Below are positions 11,320 through 22,337 of a DNA stretch of 64,000 bases, piece after piece (within the stretch, counting starts at the first letter, position 1; each line of letters starts with the position of its first letter). Below the pieces are notes generated by a model. It ran no database searches and had not been told where the DNA came from. It saw only the letters and a program-made list of their open reading frames with translations. The position numbers and the translations under genes are program-made. The stretch covers positions 54,969,609 through 55,033,608 of the forward strand of contig CM056725.1 of assembly GCA_029844215.1 (NCBI GenBank). The letters run 5' to 3'. Source of the stretch: Przewalskia tangutica. Lineage: Eukaryota; Streptophyta; Magnoliopsida; Solanales; Solanaceae.

Positions 11320-11700
11320 AGATTCGGAAGAAGGAAACTCACCAGGTACATTGGGCCGTTCAGATTGTCCGCAGGTAGGCAAGGTTGCCTACGAGTTGAA
11401 TCTGCCGTCCGATCCGGAGGCAGGCATCCGCTTTTCACGATCTATCCGGAGAGATGTATCGGATCCATCTAGGTACACCCGATTGACGATGTCCGTGTGA
11501 CCGGCGGTTATCGTATGAGGAGATTCCCATAGATAGTCGATCGTCGTTAGGCGTCTGCGGACCAAGGACGTGGCTTCCGTCAAAGTCTTGTGGCGGAACG
11601 AGCTCAGGGAGGAGATGACGTGGGAAGCCGAGGAGGACATGAGGCGGAAGTATCCTCACCTATTCCCCACACCTCCAGGTAAATTCACTTTCCTACTTGT
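11320..11700 (+). pseudogene. C-terminal chromodomain-like tail, copy 1 of array E
   Basis: After integrase, 11570-11690 reads ASVKVLWRN, then EEMTWEAEEDMRRKYPHLF. This matches the end of plant chromovirus pol, where a chromodomain-like module directs insertion into chromatin. The part between 11320 and 11570 is frame-broken. The true stop is unclear: the open frame runs to 11767 but the family-like text ends near 11690. Assignment to a chromovirus rests mainly on this motif. Confidence 0.6.
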
Positions 11701-11804
11701 AAATTTTCGTTATCGTTTCTGCCTAAGTGTTGCTCTGTGGCCGTGTGTGGCATTTACAACTGTTTAAGTTATGAAGAATCTTATTGTTAACTGTCTTGGG
11801 AAGG

Positions 11805-11823
11805 AACATTCGGGACGAATGTT
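11805..11823 (+). repeat. Inverted repeat AACATTCG/CGAATGTT before the purine tract
   Basis: Two 8-base arms separated by GGA lie just upstream of the purine tract. The same feature is at 19157-19175 (E), 59058-59077 (F), 25641-25660 (C) and 52608-52627 (D), and is degraded in K near 33445. Confidence 0.75.
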
Positions 11824-11826
11824 TCT

Positions 11827-11839
11827 AAGGAGGGGAGAA
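11827..11839 (+). other. Polypurine tract, internal region 1 of array E
   Basis: AAGGAGGGGAGAA directly precedes LTR 2 and would prime plus-strand DNA synthesis. An identical tract lies at 19179-19191. Confidence 0.88.
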
Positions 11840-14291
11840 TGTTATACCCCGTATTTCCAGAGTATGTACGTAAGGGAATACGTACAAAAAGTTTAGCCTT
11901 AAAGTTTAGGCTTGGACGATGTTTTTTGGGCACAACTCACAAAACGAATAGTTTTCCGACGAAACGTTTCCACAGCTTTCGTAGGGTAAATTCCGGCTAT
12001 GCCATTTCTAATTTTTGCGGATTTTCCCGAGAGACGAAACATTTTGGACCAACGGGAGGGCGACACTTGGCACCCTCCAATTGGTGGACTTCAAATCGTC
12101 CATTTGGACGAATTGGCTAGCATTGGCACGTTTTTTGTGCCTTGTGCACAAGTCAAGGAGTTGGTAGGATATTTGTGTATAGTTAATCCTCACCCTACAC
12201 TTGCCTTGCACTTGTCTAAATCTTGGCCATTGGTTGGCCACTTCTTGACCTATAAATACCCCTTAAGTCAAGAGTTCTTCATCCACAAAGCTTTCCAAGT
12301 CTTGAAAATCCTCTCCTCTCCCTTTGTAGCCTTTTCGCCCAACACCTCCCCTCCCCTCAAGGCCCTTAGCCGAACACCCCCTCTAGCCTAAGAAGTTTGG
12401 CCGAGGCCCCCCTAGCCTAGCCAAAAATCTACCCCCCCTCCCTTGGTAGAAAAGTTGCCTTCTTGTATTGTTATAATGCCCAAAATACCCTAGCCCAAAT
12501 ACCTTAGTACTTAGTAGAAGTTGTGAAGAACTTCTAAGGTTTCCTTGGAGCATACAACTTAGGAGCAAAACCTTGCTCAGGCGCGACTTTTTCTAGGATA
12601 TTATTGGGCTTACCGAGGTAACTAATCCTAACCCTCTTTTGAATTAGAGAATATATATACTGTTGTAGTATAAGAATTAGTATAAATACTTAGAAGAATA
12701 TCACAGAATAGAATCGAACTGTTACCACAGTAGAAGGGTTTAAAAGAAGAATAATCAAACTATACTTACATAGGACTGTTTTCACAGTAGACTTATATAG
12801 CTCACCGGGTAGGGAAGTGCTGCCCAACTTTCCATAGAATTGTGAACCCTCTGTTTAGAATGACCTTCAGAGTAGTCTTTGATAGATATCTGTGACTATT
12901 ATAGGCTGACTCTCTGCGCGCGACATATTCAACTTGGCAGGTGGTTTTCGCTGAGAAGGTATGTGATTCTTCCTAAAGCATGATATTTTACAATATATAT
13001 AGTACGGTGACGCATACGTGTTAACTAAAACTACGGCAATGTCTTTGACTTAAGCCTGAATAATACTTACGGAATGTCTCACGCTTAAGCTGAATAACAC
13101 TTACGAATGCCTCACGGCTTAAGCCCGAATAATAAAGATCCAAAGCATTTTAAAAGAATCTGAATCATTTTTAACTAAGAGAACTAATTGGTTTTAAATG
13201 AAGCTTAAGAGTTATACTAGCCTTATGGGAAGTTAAGTATAACCACTTAAGATTGATAAAAGAAACAGTTTGCCTATGTGCTTATAACAGACTTATATTG
13301 AATTATGAAAAGAATAATAAGATGGTTTGATAAGTAGACATGATATGATTCTATGTGTGTTAGTGTCTTGTAACGTTTGTGAAAAGAGTATTCTTGTTGT
13401 GCTTATGTTGTTTAACGATAAGTCGTTAGGTTAGTGTAGCATCACTCACCTCTTGACATATTACGGGGTTAAGTCGCCTCCGATGCGGGTAGACTCAGCG
13501 GTGCAGGACCATGATTCGAGAATACCTCATGCGGGTCCGGGACCTATGCGAGCTACGAGTTCCGTGTTAGTGTGCGGGTTATACCTCACGCGGTCATGTG
13601 GCCATGCGACGACGAGTCCGCGATGCCGAGGAGTAGCTACCTCGATGCGGGTTATATACCCTATCCGGCCTATGTGATTGGCCTATGCGACTACGGAGTC
13701 CGAGATTAGGCTTGCATGGTGATACTACGCAATTGGCCTGCCGATCATTCGCAGCCTAGAAAAGACTCGTTACGCTTATCTATCTGCTCTTGTTTGTGAT
13801 GTGGCACTATGCGTTTCCTAGTTGTTTCATACATACTTGCAAAACTGCTTTTAAAATGATATGTTTCATTTAAGTATTTTACTGCTTCATATACTTAGTA
13901 CTGTTGTTATCGACCTCCTTCGGCCGCTCATGCCGCAGTAAGGGCAAGCAGTGCTAGATCCACATTCCTAGGATCTCTACGTTGGTGTCGGAGCTCCATC
14001 CTTTCCGAGGCTCTACTTTTGGGTATGATCTCCCGTTGTAGATGGTTTTGTACAGGTGGTATGTGGCCCCGTCCCGCCATAGTTGTATATTTCAGAGGTT
14101 TGTAGTCTGTTATACAAGATCGGATGTATCGCTAAACCATGTTTTTATATATATGCCGAAAGCGATGTTTTCTCACTTAAATCGTGTCCTATTTTATAAA
14201 TCGTTTCATGTCTTGCTTTATATTTCCGCCGACACGATGTATGACTACTGGGTGCCTTGAGCACCATCCACGCCCCGAATGGGTCGTGACA
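11840..14291 (+). repeat. LTR 2 of array E (shared middle LTR)
   Basis: The 2,452-bp LTR lies between the two internal regions and serves as the 3' LTR of unit 1 and the 5' LTR of unit 2. TATA is at 12250-12258. It carries the clearest CTG-to-TCG changes: AAACTGTG in LTRs 1 and 3 is AAATCGTG here, and GTAACTGCT is GTATCGCT. The hairpin matching 21420-21444 is degraded near 14058-14080. Confidence 0.92.
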
Positions 14292-14495
14292 AAAGTGGTA
14301 TCGAGCGCTTAATCCTCTGAAAGTGTCTACAGACCGTATCTAGTAGAGTCTTGATTATCGTGTGTCAGGCACCACACCAATAATCGTGAGGCTATAGGAT
14401 ATTTAGGATTGGTTTCCATTCTTCTCATTCCGAGATCGTGCTTTAGAAATGTGTTATAGGTCGACCTCTAACGTATTCCTTTCCTCAGAATGCTT

Positions 14496-15720
14496 ATGCC
14501 TCCACGTAAGGCAACCCGCCCGTAGGGCAAGGCAAATGAGGGAGTCGCTAGCAGACACCCAGAGTCACGAGGGCTCGTGCCCGCCTATACCAGACGGCGA
14601 GTTCTATGACGCCGCCAAGCCAAAGACAGACCACAGACCCACACCTCCCGCCCCACACCGGGCGGAGTTAGGGTACAAGGAGATGGCCCGCCTTTGGCTA
14701 AAGTCAGGCCCGACACGGAGAGAGGCCGGATGCGCAGTTCAGCCTGGCCCAGCCACGGCCGCACCCGTGGTACACCCGAGGCGTATAGTTTGAGGCTACG
14801 AGATTTCTTGAGTTGTAGCCCGCCGAGTTTTACTGTCGAGGCCGGCGGAGGATCCGCCGGCGTTCATCCGTCAGCTTCCGAGGATCATGAGGGGGATCTA
14901 GGCCTCAGAGACCGAGTCTGTGACCTTCGCTGCGCATCGGCTGCGTGATACCGCAGTCGATTGGTTTGATTCACGGAGTTATCCCGGAGAGCACGCGTCC
15001 CCAACTACTGGGATGAGTTCTCGAGGCTTTCTCACTCACTTCTTGCCTCCACAGATGAGAGGGCGCGGCCGATAGATTTTTACCATCGAGGCGAGAGGAC
15101 GACCGCTGTGAGTACAATGTCGAGTTTGATTCTTTGGCTCGATATGTCCCAAAGATTAGTAGCAGATATGGAGGATAGGGTGCACCGCTATGTCACCGGC
15201 TAGACGACTATATGGCCGAAGTCATGTGCGGGGTTTCTCTCCACCGTATGGACATTACCCGCACGCAGCTCATGCTCTTGGATGTGAGGCGCGAGACCGC
15301 CGGTTGACAGCAGCAGGAAGAAGACCAGACGGCAGGTCTTTTGGTGGCTATCGTGGTGGCGGCCTCAAGCGGCGAGCCTAGATTTGCACCACAGCCAGCC
15401 CAGAGCACTCGCGCCGCCCTCAAGACACCGGAGATATTCGAGGGCGTACTGAGGCCCTGTGACTTCAGACGCCCAGGCGGCAGAGGTATCGCCGATCGAC
15501 CACCTCGGTGTGGCCGATGCGGTAGATCCCACTTCGAGTCAGGTACGGAGTTTGTTTCGGCCAGGCGCAGGGCATTATGCGAGGAATCGTCCGACCGGGC
15601 GGCGATCTTGATGGTAGGGGTCACCTACAGTTCTTTCGCGGTCTTCTTCATCTCGAGCTTACTCGCCGAGGGCAAGGTACTCATGGGTCCAGTCGCGGCA
15701 GAGGTCGTGGCTCGTCCCGC
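14496..15720 (+). pseudogene. gag: gag remnant, copy 2 of array E
   Basis: The start ATG at 14496 again gives MPPRKATRP. The capsid domain start (RLRDFLSCSPP) lies near 14790-14825, and EYNVEFDSLARYVP is near 15110-15150. The zinc-knuckle region (CGRCGRSHFES near 15510-15540) keeps its first cysteines, but the final Cys codon is lost: copy 1 has AACTGTCC at 8211 and copy 2 has AATCGTCC at 15585. Several other frame changes are present. Confidence 0.8.
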
Positions 15721-15780
15721 CTAGCGGTCCTCGTAACCGCATTTATGCTTTGTCCACCGACAGATCGTGAGGCCTCACCG

Positions 15781-16220
15781 ATGTCGTCACGGTACTTTAT
15801 CGGGCTCGGGTTTGATGTGTATGCTTTGATAGATCCGTTCTACTCCCATATATCTCCCTTGTTGCTAGTAGGATGGGATAGAGCACGAGTCCATAGACCC
15901 TTTCGAGGTAGCTATGCCGGGTGATTCGGTGGTAGCTCGGCGGGTATATAGAGCTTGTCCTGTGACCATTTACAGTCGTCGGACCCTAGCCGACTTGATA
16001 GAGTTGGAGATGATTGACTTCGACGTGATTATGGGGATGGATTGTCTAGCTTCTTGCTACGCCAATGTAGACTGCAGAGAGAGAGTAGTACGGTTCCAAT
16101 TTCCTGAGGAGCCGGTTGTTGAGTGGGAGGGGAGCACGGTATCGCCGAGGGGTAGGTTTATTTCCTACCTCAAGGCTAGGAAGATGGTTCAGAAGGGGTA
16201 TATCTACCATCTCGTTCGGG
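15781..16220 (+). pseudogene. Protease domain remnant, copy 2 of array E
   Basis: GLGFDVYALID is at about 15807-15837 and is followed by a frameshift. The rest is open from 15914: MPGDSVVARRVYRACP, then FDVIMGMDCLASCYANVDC and RFQFPEEPVVEWEG, continuing into the protease-RT linker FISYLKARKM. The linker is better preserved than in copy 1. Confidence 0.8.
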
Positions 16221-16234
16221 TGTTTGATAATCAA

Positions 16235-17150
16235 GCCGCGGTACCAGATTTTCGGCCCAGAGTCACGAGTTCCCGCACGTGTTTCGGATGACCTCGGGTA
16301 TCCCGCCTGAGAGGGAGATTGAGTTTTGTATTGACATATTGCCAGACACTCGGCCTATTTCCATTCCGCCATACAGAATGGCACCTGCCGAGTTGAGAGA
16401 GTTGAAGAATCAGCTTAGAGATTTCGGAGAAGGGCTTCATCAGCCTAGTGTTTCTCCCGGGAGCGCCGTATTGTTCGTGAAGAAGAAGGGCGACGCCGCG
16501 CATGTGTGACTGATTACGGTGAACAAGGTGACCATTAAGAACGAATACCCCTTCCCGGGATTGATGATTTGTTCGACCAGTTGCGAGGTGCGAGATGTTT
16601 CTCCAAGATTGATCTACGATCGGGCTATCATCAGGTACGAGTCAGAGAGGTGGATGTCCCTAGGATCGCATTCAGACCCGTGACGCATTATGAGTTCGTG
16701 GTCATGTCTTTGGGTTGACCAATGCTCCGGCGTATTCATGGATTTGATGAACCGAGTGTTCAAACCATTTTTGGACACGTTTGTGATAGTGTTCATTGAT
16801 GATATCTTGGTTTATTCTCGCCAGAGCGAGCACGCGGAGCATTTGCGATCAGGCCGTGATTCTCCAGACCAGCAGATTGTACGCCAAGTTTTCCAAATGT
16901 GAGTTTTGTTGACTTGATGGCGTTTCTTGGGCATATTGTGGCCGATGGCATTCGAGTGGATACGCCAAGATCGAGGCGATCGGACTTGGCCTAGACCTAC
17001 TACTCCGGCAGAGGTTCGCAGCTCGGGCCTTGCAGATATTATCGGCGGTTCGTGGAGAAGTTTGCTTCTATCTACGCACCATTGACTAGGGTGACTCGTA
17101 AGCGCAAGTTTGATGGACCGATGCTTGTGGCGGTGGTTTCGATTCTTGAA
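16235..17150 (+). pseudogene. Reverse transcriptase domain remnant, copy 2 of array E
   Basis: PEREIEF and PISIPPYRMAPAELRELKN are open in 16279-16509. KIDLRSGYHQ is near 16606-16635. FMDLMNRVFKPFLDTFVIVF is near 16737-16795 and runs into the catalytic FIDDILVYSR near 16796-16822. At least five frame changes interrupt it, one in the MSFGLTNAP segment (a T is missing here; a G is missing in copy 1). Between them the two copies carry every core RT motif. Confidence 0.85.
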
Positions 17151-17184
17151 AGAGAGATCGACGACCGCCTCGTTCTTACTCTTC

Positions 17185-17475
17185 CGAGGTCCAGATGGTT
17201 ATGTCGTGTATTGTGATCGCCGCATCGGGTTGGGATGTGTGTTGATGCAGCATGGCGGGGTTATAGCATATGCATCCCGACGGTGAAGAAACACGAGAGA
17301 ACTACCCCACCCATGATTTGGAGTCGCACCGTGATTCACGCTTTGAAGATCCGAGGCACTACTTGTATGGGGTTCATGGATATTTATACGCACCACAAGA
17401 GCCTCGGTATATCTTCACCAGAGGAGCCGAACTTACGGCGAGAGCGGTGGTTAGAGTTGCTTAAGGATTACGATG
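17185..17475 (+). pseudogene. RNase H domain remnant, copy 2 of array E
   Basis: VYCD is near 17208, followed by a break. GLGCVLMQHG is near 17228-17262 and ALKIRGTTCMGFMDIYTHHK near 17339-17400. The Glu-bearing HDLE segment is shortened by an indel that removes LAA. The RNase H to integrase linker LLKDYDVDILYHPGRP follows and is open to 17786. Confidence 0.82.
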
Positions 17476-18700
17476 TTGATATCCTGTACCACCCGGGAAG
17501 GCCAATGTTGTGGCGTATGCTCTTAGTCGTAGGTCGATGGGAGCCTATCGATGTGCAGATAGAGAGGAGGGACATGGTTCGTGATTTGCATCAGTTAGCG
17601 AGCCTTGGTGTCCGTTTGATTGATTCTGATAGAAGTGGGGTTATAGTTCGTGAGGTTGCCGAGTCTTCAATCGTCGAGGAGGTGAAGAGGCAACAGTTCG
17701 AGGATCCAGCTTTGATTCGATATCGTGATACAGCTCTTCGTGAGGCAAGGGTCCTTGAGGTAGCACCATGGGGTGCTAAGGTTTGAGGGCGATTGTGTGT
17801 TCCGGATGTTTCGTGACTTGGCAGAGTTCTTGGAAGCACACATAGCGTTACTCTATCCATCCGGTCGACCAAGATGTACCACGACCTTAGATCCGTATTG
17901 GTGGGATGGCTTGAAGAGGGCGTTGCGAGTTCGTAGCTCGCCCGTGTTGTCGCAGTGAAGGTAGAGCACCGGAGGCCCGTGGTTTGTTCTGACGATTGAG
18001 ATCCCGACCGGAAGTGGGAGGTAATCAACATGGACTTCATCACAGATTACCTCGCACTCGAGGAGACATGATTCTATATGGGTTATCGTCGGCGGTGACG
18101 AAATCAGCCCACTTTCTTCCCGTCAGACGACCTTTTCTACCGAGGATTATGCGGACTTTACATCCGAGAGATCGTCGATCGCATGAGTCCCTACCTCGAT
18201 CATATCGCATGCAGAGCCCGGTTTACGCTAACTGGAGGTCCTTCCGAGGGGTTTAGGGACGCAGTGAGCACGAAATCGCATTTCATCCACGACAGGCACG
18301 GACGCAGAGCGCACTATCCGCACTCTTGAGGATATGCTGCGAGCACATGTTATTGACCGATGGTAGTTGGGAGGATCATTTGCCTCTAGTTGAGTTCGCG
18401 TATAATAATAGCTACCACTCCAAAGGTATTCGGATGGCGCCTTATGAGGCCTTGTATGAGGAAGTGCAGATCGCCTATAGGTTGGTTCGATGTGGCGAGG
18501 TGCTAGTGGGACCAGATTTGATACAGCAGTGCGGATAAGGTGAAGCTTATCCGAGGCGCTATCGACAAATTTCGTAGTCGATGTAAGTCGATGCAGATCA
18601 TCGTCGTGATCTTGAGTTCGAGGTTCATGATTGGGTTTTCCTAAAGGTGTCACCCATGAAGGGTGTGATGAGATTCGAAGAAGGAAACTCAAATTTCAGG
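17476..18700 (+). pseudogene. Integrase domain remnant, copy 2 of array E
   Basis: The linker and N-terminal region are well kept to 17786 (VRDLHQLASLGVRLIDSDRS). HHCC-part text lies near 17860-17960 and NMDFIT near 18028. The core DDE region is again scrambled (18050-18350). LPLVEFAYNNSYHSKGIRMA and PYEALYEE follow near 18380-18465. Breaks differ in place from copy 1. Confidence 0.83.
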
Positions 18701-19030
18701 TACATTGGGCGCTTCAGATTGTCCGCAGGTAGGCAAGGTTGCTCACGAGTTGAATCTGCCGTCCGATCCGAGGCGGCATCCGATTTTCACGTATCTATCC
18801 GAGGAGATGTATCGGGATCCATCTAGGTACACCGATTGACGATGTCCGTGTGACCGGCGGTTATCGTATGAGGAGATTCCCATAGAGATAGTCGATCGTC
18901 AGGTTAGGCGAATGCGGACGAAGGAAGTGGCTTCCTTCAAAGTCTAGTGGCGGAACGTGCTCAGGGATGAGATGACATGGGAAGACGAGGAGGACATGAG
19001 GCGAAGTATCCTCACCTATTCCCACACCTC
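18700..19030 (+). pseudogene. C-terminal chromodomain-like tail, copy 2 of array E
   Basis: Text equivalent to 11320-11700 in copy 1, including the segment encoding the VRRLRTKDVAS-like and EEDMRRKYPHLF-like motifs near 18900-19020, with several frame changes. Confidence 0.55.
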
Positions 19031-19191
19031 CGTAAATTCACTTTCCTACTTGTAAATTTTCGTTATCGTTTCGCCTAAGTGTTGCTCTGTGGCCGTGTGT
19101 GGCATTTACAACTGTTTAAGTTTTGAAGAATCTTATTGTTAACTGTCTTGGGAAGGAACATTCGGGACGAATGTTTCTAAGGAGGGGAGAA

Positions 19192-21672
19192 TGTTATACC
19201 CCGTATTTCCAGAGTATGTACGTAAGGGAATACGTACAAAAAGTTTAGCCTTAAAGTTTAGGCTTGGACGATGTTTTTGGGCACAACTCACAAAACGAAT
19301 AGTTTTCCGACGAAACGTTTCCACAGCTTTCGTAGGGTAAATTCCGGCTATGCCATTTCTAATTTTTGCGGATTTTCCGAGAGATTTAAACATTTTGGAC
19401 CAGCGGAGGGCGACACTTGGCACCTCCAATTGGTGGACTTCAAATCGTCCATTTGGACGAATTGGCTAAGATTGGCACGCGTTTTTGTGCCTTGTGCACA
19501 AGTCAAGGAGTTGGTAGGATATTTGTGTATAGTTAATCCTCACCCTACACTTGCCTTGCACTTGTCTAAATCTTGGCCATTGGTTGGCCACTTCTTGACC
19601 TATAAATACCCCCCTTAAGTTGAAGAGTTCTTCATCCACAAAGCTTTCCAAGTCTTGAAAATCCTCTCCTCTCCTTTGTAGCCTTTTCGTCCAACACCTC
19701 CCTCCCTTGTGAAGGCCCCAGCCGAATACACCCTCTAGCCTAAGAAGTTTGGCCGAGGCCCCCCCCCTAGCCTAGCCAAAAATCTACCCCCCCTCCCTTG
19801 GTAGAAAAGTTGCCTTCTTGTATTGTTATAATGCCCAAAATACCCTAGCCCAAAGACCTTAGTACTTAGTAGAAGTTGTGAAGAACTTCTAAGGTTTCTG
19901 GAGCATACAACTTAGAGCAAAACCTTGCTCAGCGACTTTTCTAGGATATTATTGGGCTTACCGAGGTAACTAATCCTAACCTCTTTGAATTAGAGAATAT
20001 ATATACTTGTAGTATAAGAATTAGTATAAATACTTAGAAGAATATCACGAATAGAATCGAATCATACCACAGTAGAAGGGTTTAAAGAAGAATAATCAAA
20101 CTATACTTACATAGGATTTGTTTTCACATGAGACTTATATAGCTCACCGGGTAGGAAGTGCCCAAATTTCCATAGAATTGTGAACCCTCTGTTTAGAATG
20201 ACCTTGAGTAGTCTTTGATAGATATCTGTGACTATTATAGTGACTCTCTGCTTGTGACATATTGACTTGGCGGTGGTTTTCATTGAGAAGGTATGTGATT
20301 CTTCCTAAAGCATGATATTTTACAATATATATAGTACGGTAGACGTACGTGTTAACTAAAACTACGCAATGTCTTTGACTTAAGCACGAATAATACTTAC
20401 GGCAATGCCTCACGCTTAAGCACGAATAACACTTACGGATGCCTCACGCTTAAGCCCGAATAATAAAGATCTGAAAGCATTTTAAAAGAATATGAATCAT
20501 TTTTAACTAAGAGAACTAATTGGTTTTTAAATGAAGCTTAAGAGTTATACTAGCCTTATGGGAAGTTAAGTATAACCACTTAAGATTGATAAAAGAAACA
20601 ATTTGCCTATGTGTTTATAACAGACTTATATTGAATTATGAAAAGAATAATAAGATGGTTTGATAAGTAGACATGATATGATTCTATGTGTGTTAGTGTC
20701 TTGTAACGTTTGTGAAAAAGAGTATTCTTGTTGTGCTTATGTTGTTTAACGATAAGCTGTTAGGTTAGTGTAGCATCACTCACCTCTTGACATATACAGG
20801 GGTTAAGTCGCCTCCGACGCGGGTAGACTCGGTGCAGGACCATGATTTGAGAATACCTCATGCGGGTCCAAGGGACCTATGCGAGCTACGAGAGTTCCGG
20901 TGTTAGTGTGCGGGTTATACCTCATGCGGTCTATGTGGCCATGCGGACGGCGAGTCCGCGATGCCGAGGAGTAGCTACCTCGATGCGGGGTTATATACCC
21001 TATGCGGCCTATGTGATTGGCCTATGCGGACTACGGAGTCCGAGATTAGGCTTGCATGGTGATACTACGCAATTGGCCCTGCTTGATCATTCGCAGCCTA
21101 GAAAAGACATTACAGTTTATCTATCACGCTCTTGTTTGTGATGTGGCACTATGTGCGGGTTCCTTGGTTGTTTCATACATACTTGCAAAACTATTTTTTA
21201 AAATGATATGTTTCATTTAAGTATTTTACAGTTTCATATACTTAGTACCTGTTGTACTGACCTCCTTCGGGGGGCTGCGTTCATGCCGCAGGTAAGGGCA
21301 AGCAGGTGCTAGATCCACATTCCTAGGATCTCTACGTTGGTGTCAGGAGCTCCATCCTTTCCGGAGGCTCTACTTTTGGGTATGATCTCCCTGTTGTAGA
21401 TAGTTTTGTACAGTCAGGGTATGGCGGGGCCCTGTCCCGCCATAGTTGTATATTTCCTTAGAGGTCTGTAGTCCTGTTGTACAGTATCGGATGTAACTGC
21501 TAAACCATGTTTTTATATATATGCCGAAAGGCGATGTTTTCTCACTTAAACTGTGTCCTATTTTATAAACTGTTTCATGTCTTGCTTTATATTTCCGCTG
21601 ATTACTCTGATGTATGACTACTTGGGTGCCCCGGTAAGGCACCAGTCACGGGCCCCGGAATGGGTCGTGACA
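19192..21672 (+). repeat. LTR 3 of array E
   Basis: The 2,481-bp LTR has TATA at 19600-19608. Its distal end is the least damaged of the three: GTACTGACCTCC and GGGGGGCTGCG with CCGCAGG are complete near 21256-21295, and the GGCGGG/CCCGCC hairpin at 21420-21444 has all nine pairs. It ends GTCGTGACA at 21672, followed by the TGTAT duplication. Confidence 0.92.
21420..21444 (+). other. Conserved RNA hairpin candidate in E LTR 3
   Basis: TATGGCGGG, loop GCCCTGT, CCCGCCATA form nine pairs with a 7-base loop, about 230 bp before the LTR end. Counterparts occur in LTRs of C, D, K, H, F and M, with arm changes that mostly keep pairing. Confidence 0.6.
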
Positions 21673-22337
21673 TGTATGCCTATTGGTGTTATATTATATC
21701 ATGGACTGCCGACAGTGAGGAAGGATTCCACGGGCATGATTGATATTATGGGCGTGAGACCCATGGTTATATTTTAGTAATGATTTGAGGGCATGCGTCC
21801 CTGACTTGATATGACTGTTTATGTATTGTGTACTGTAGGTTGGCTATCATACATGTCTCCTGTTTTGTTAGACTGTTATGATTTCATTACAGTATTTTTC
21901 AGCTTCACATACTTGGTACATTCTTCGTACTGACCTCCTTCGGGGGGCTGCGTTCATGCCGCAGGTTTAGGTACGCAGTTTGGTGATCCGCAGGTGTAGG
22001 ACCACCTTTCGAGTTTTGGATAGCTCCCTCTGTTCAGGAGTTTATCTTTTGGTATAGATCCTTCGCAAGCTTTTTTACAAGCATGGGTACGGGGGGCCTT
22101 GTCCGTCTAGTTCGATGTAACTCTTGAGGTGCAGACTATGTGGGATTGGACTCATGTACATTGTAGTGTCTTTTGTTTATGTATATTATGGCAGCCTTGT
22201 CGGCTTTGCCCTTGTACGTATGTTGGTTTTAAAAAAAAAAATAGGTGTTATTTAATTTCTGCAGTTTACTTAGTTGTTAAGATAGAAGGGTGCCCAGGTA
22301 GGGCACCAGTCACGGTCCCGGGGTTCAGGTTGTGACA
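21673..22337 (+). mobile_element. LTR B, right part
   Basis: Continues LTR B after array E. 21673-22337 matches the reverse complement of the distal D LTR (48956-49605). It has the conserved TACTGACCTCC/CTGCG...CGCAG segment at 21929-21966, a polyA run near 22229 and a GGTGCC/GGCACC hairpin near 22290-22308, and ends TTGTGACA. It is followed not by a PBS but by integrase sequence of K, with CCATC as the likely right target duplication (22338-22342). Confidence 0.85.

Larger units (their letters stand above)
6929..11839 (+). mobile_element. Internal region 1 of array E
   Basis: The 4.9 kb between LTR 1 and LTR 2 begin with a PBS at 6933 and end with a purine tract at 11827-11839. The untranslated leader (6929-7135) and 3' segment (about 11700-11839) carry no coding signal. 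The domain order gag, protease, RT, RNase H, integrase, chromodomain-like is complete but not in one frame. Confidence 0.9.
14292..19191 (+). mobile_element. Internal region 2 of array E
   Basis: The second 4.9-kb internal copy has a PBS at about 14297 reading TGGTATCGAGC (again without the A of CAG) and a purine tract at 19179-19191. Domain order matches copy 1. Copies 1 and 2 agree closely except for short indels, which break frames at different places in each. Confidence 0.9.
4452..21672 (+). mobile_element. Tandem Ty3/gypsy array E: LTR-internal-LTR-internal-LTR
   Basis: Three near-identical LTRs (4452-6928, 11840-14291, 19192-21672) separate two near-identical internal regions of about 4.9 kb. 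Each internal region has a PBS, gag, protease, RT, RNase H, integrase, chromodomain-like tail and purine tract. One 5-bp duplication flanks the whole 17.2 kb, so one insertion was later enlarged, most simply by unequal recombination between LTRs. Order of pol domains (integrase after RNase H) identifies Ty3/gypsy. Tekay/Del placement is inferred from the chromodomain-like end and long LTRs. Both coding copies are full of small indels, many at CAG/CTG. Confidence 0.92.

Noticed and set aside
4452..21672. Repeat-induced point mutation or deamination as the source of copy differences in E
   Set aside because: The recurring changes are CT/TC swaps and short losses at CAG/CTG, not C-to-T transitions.
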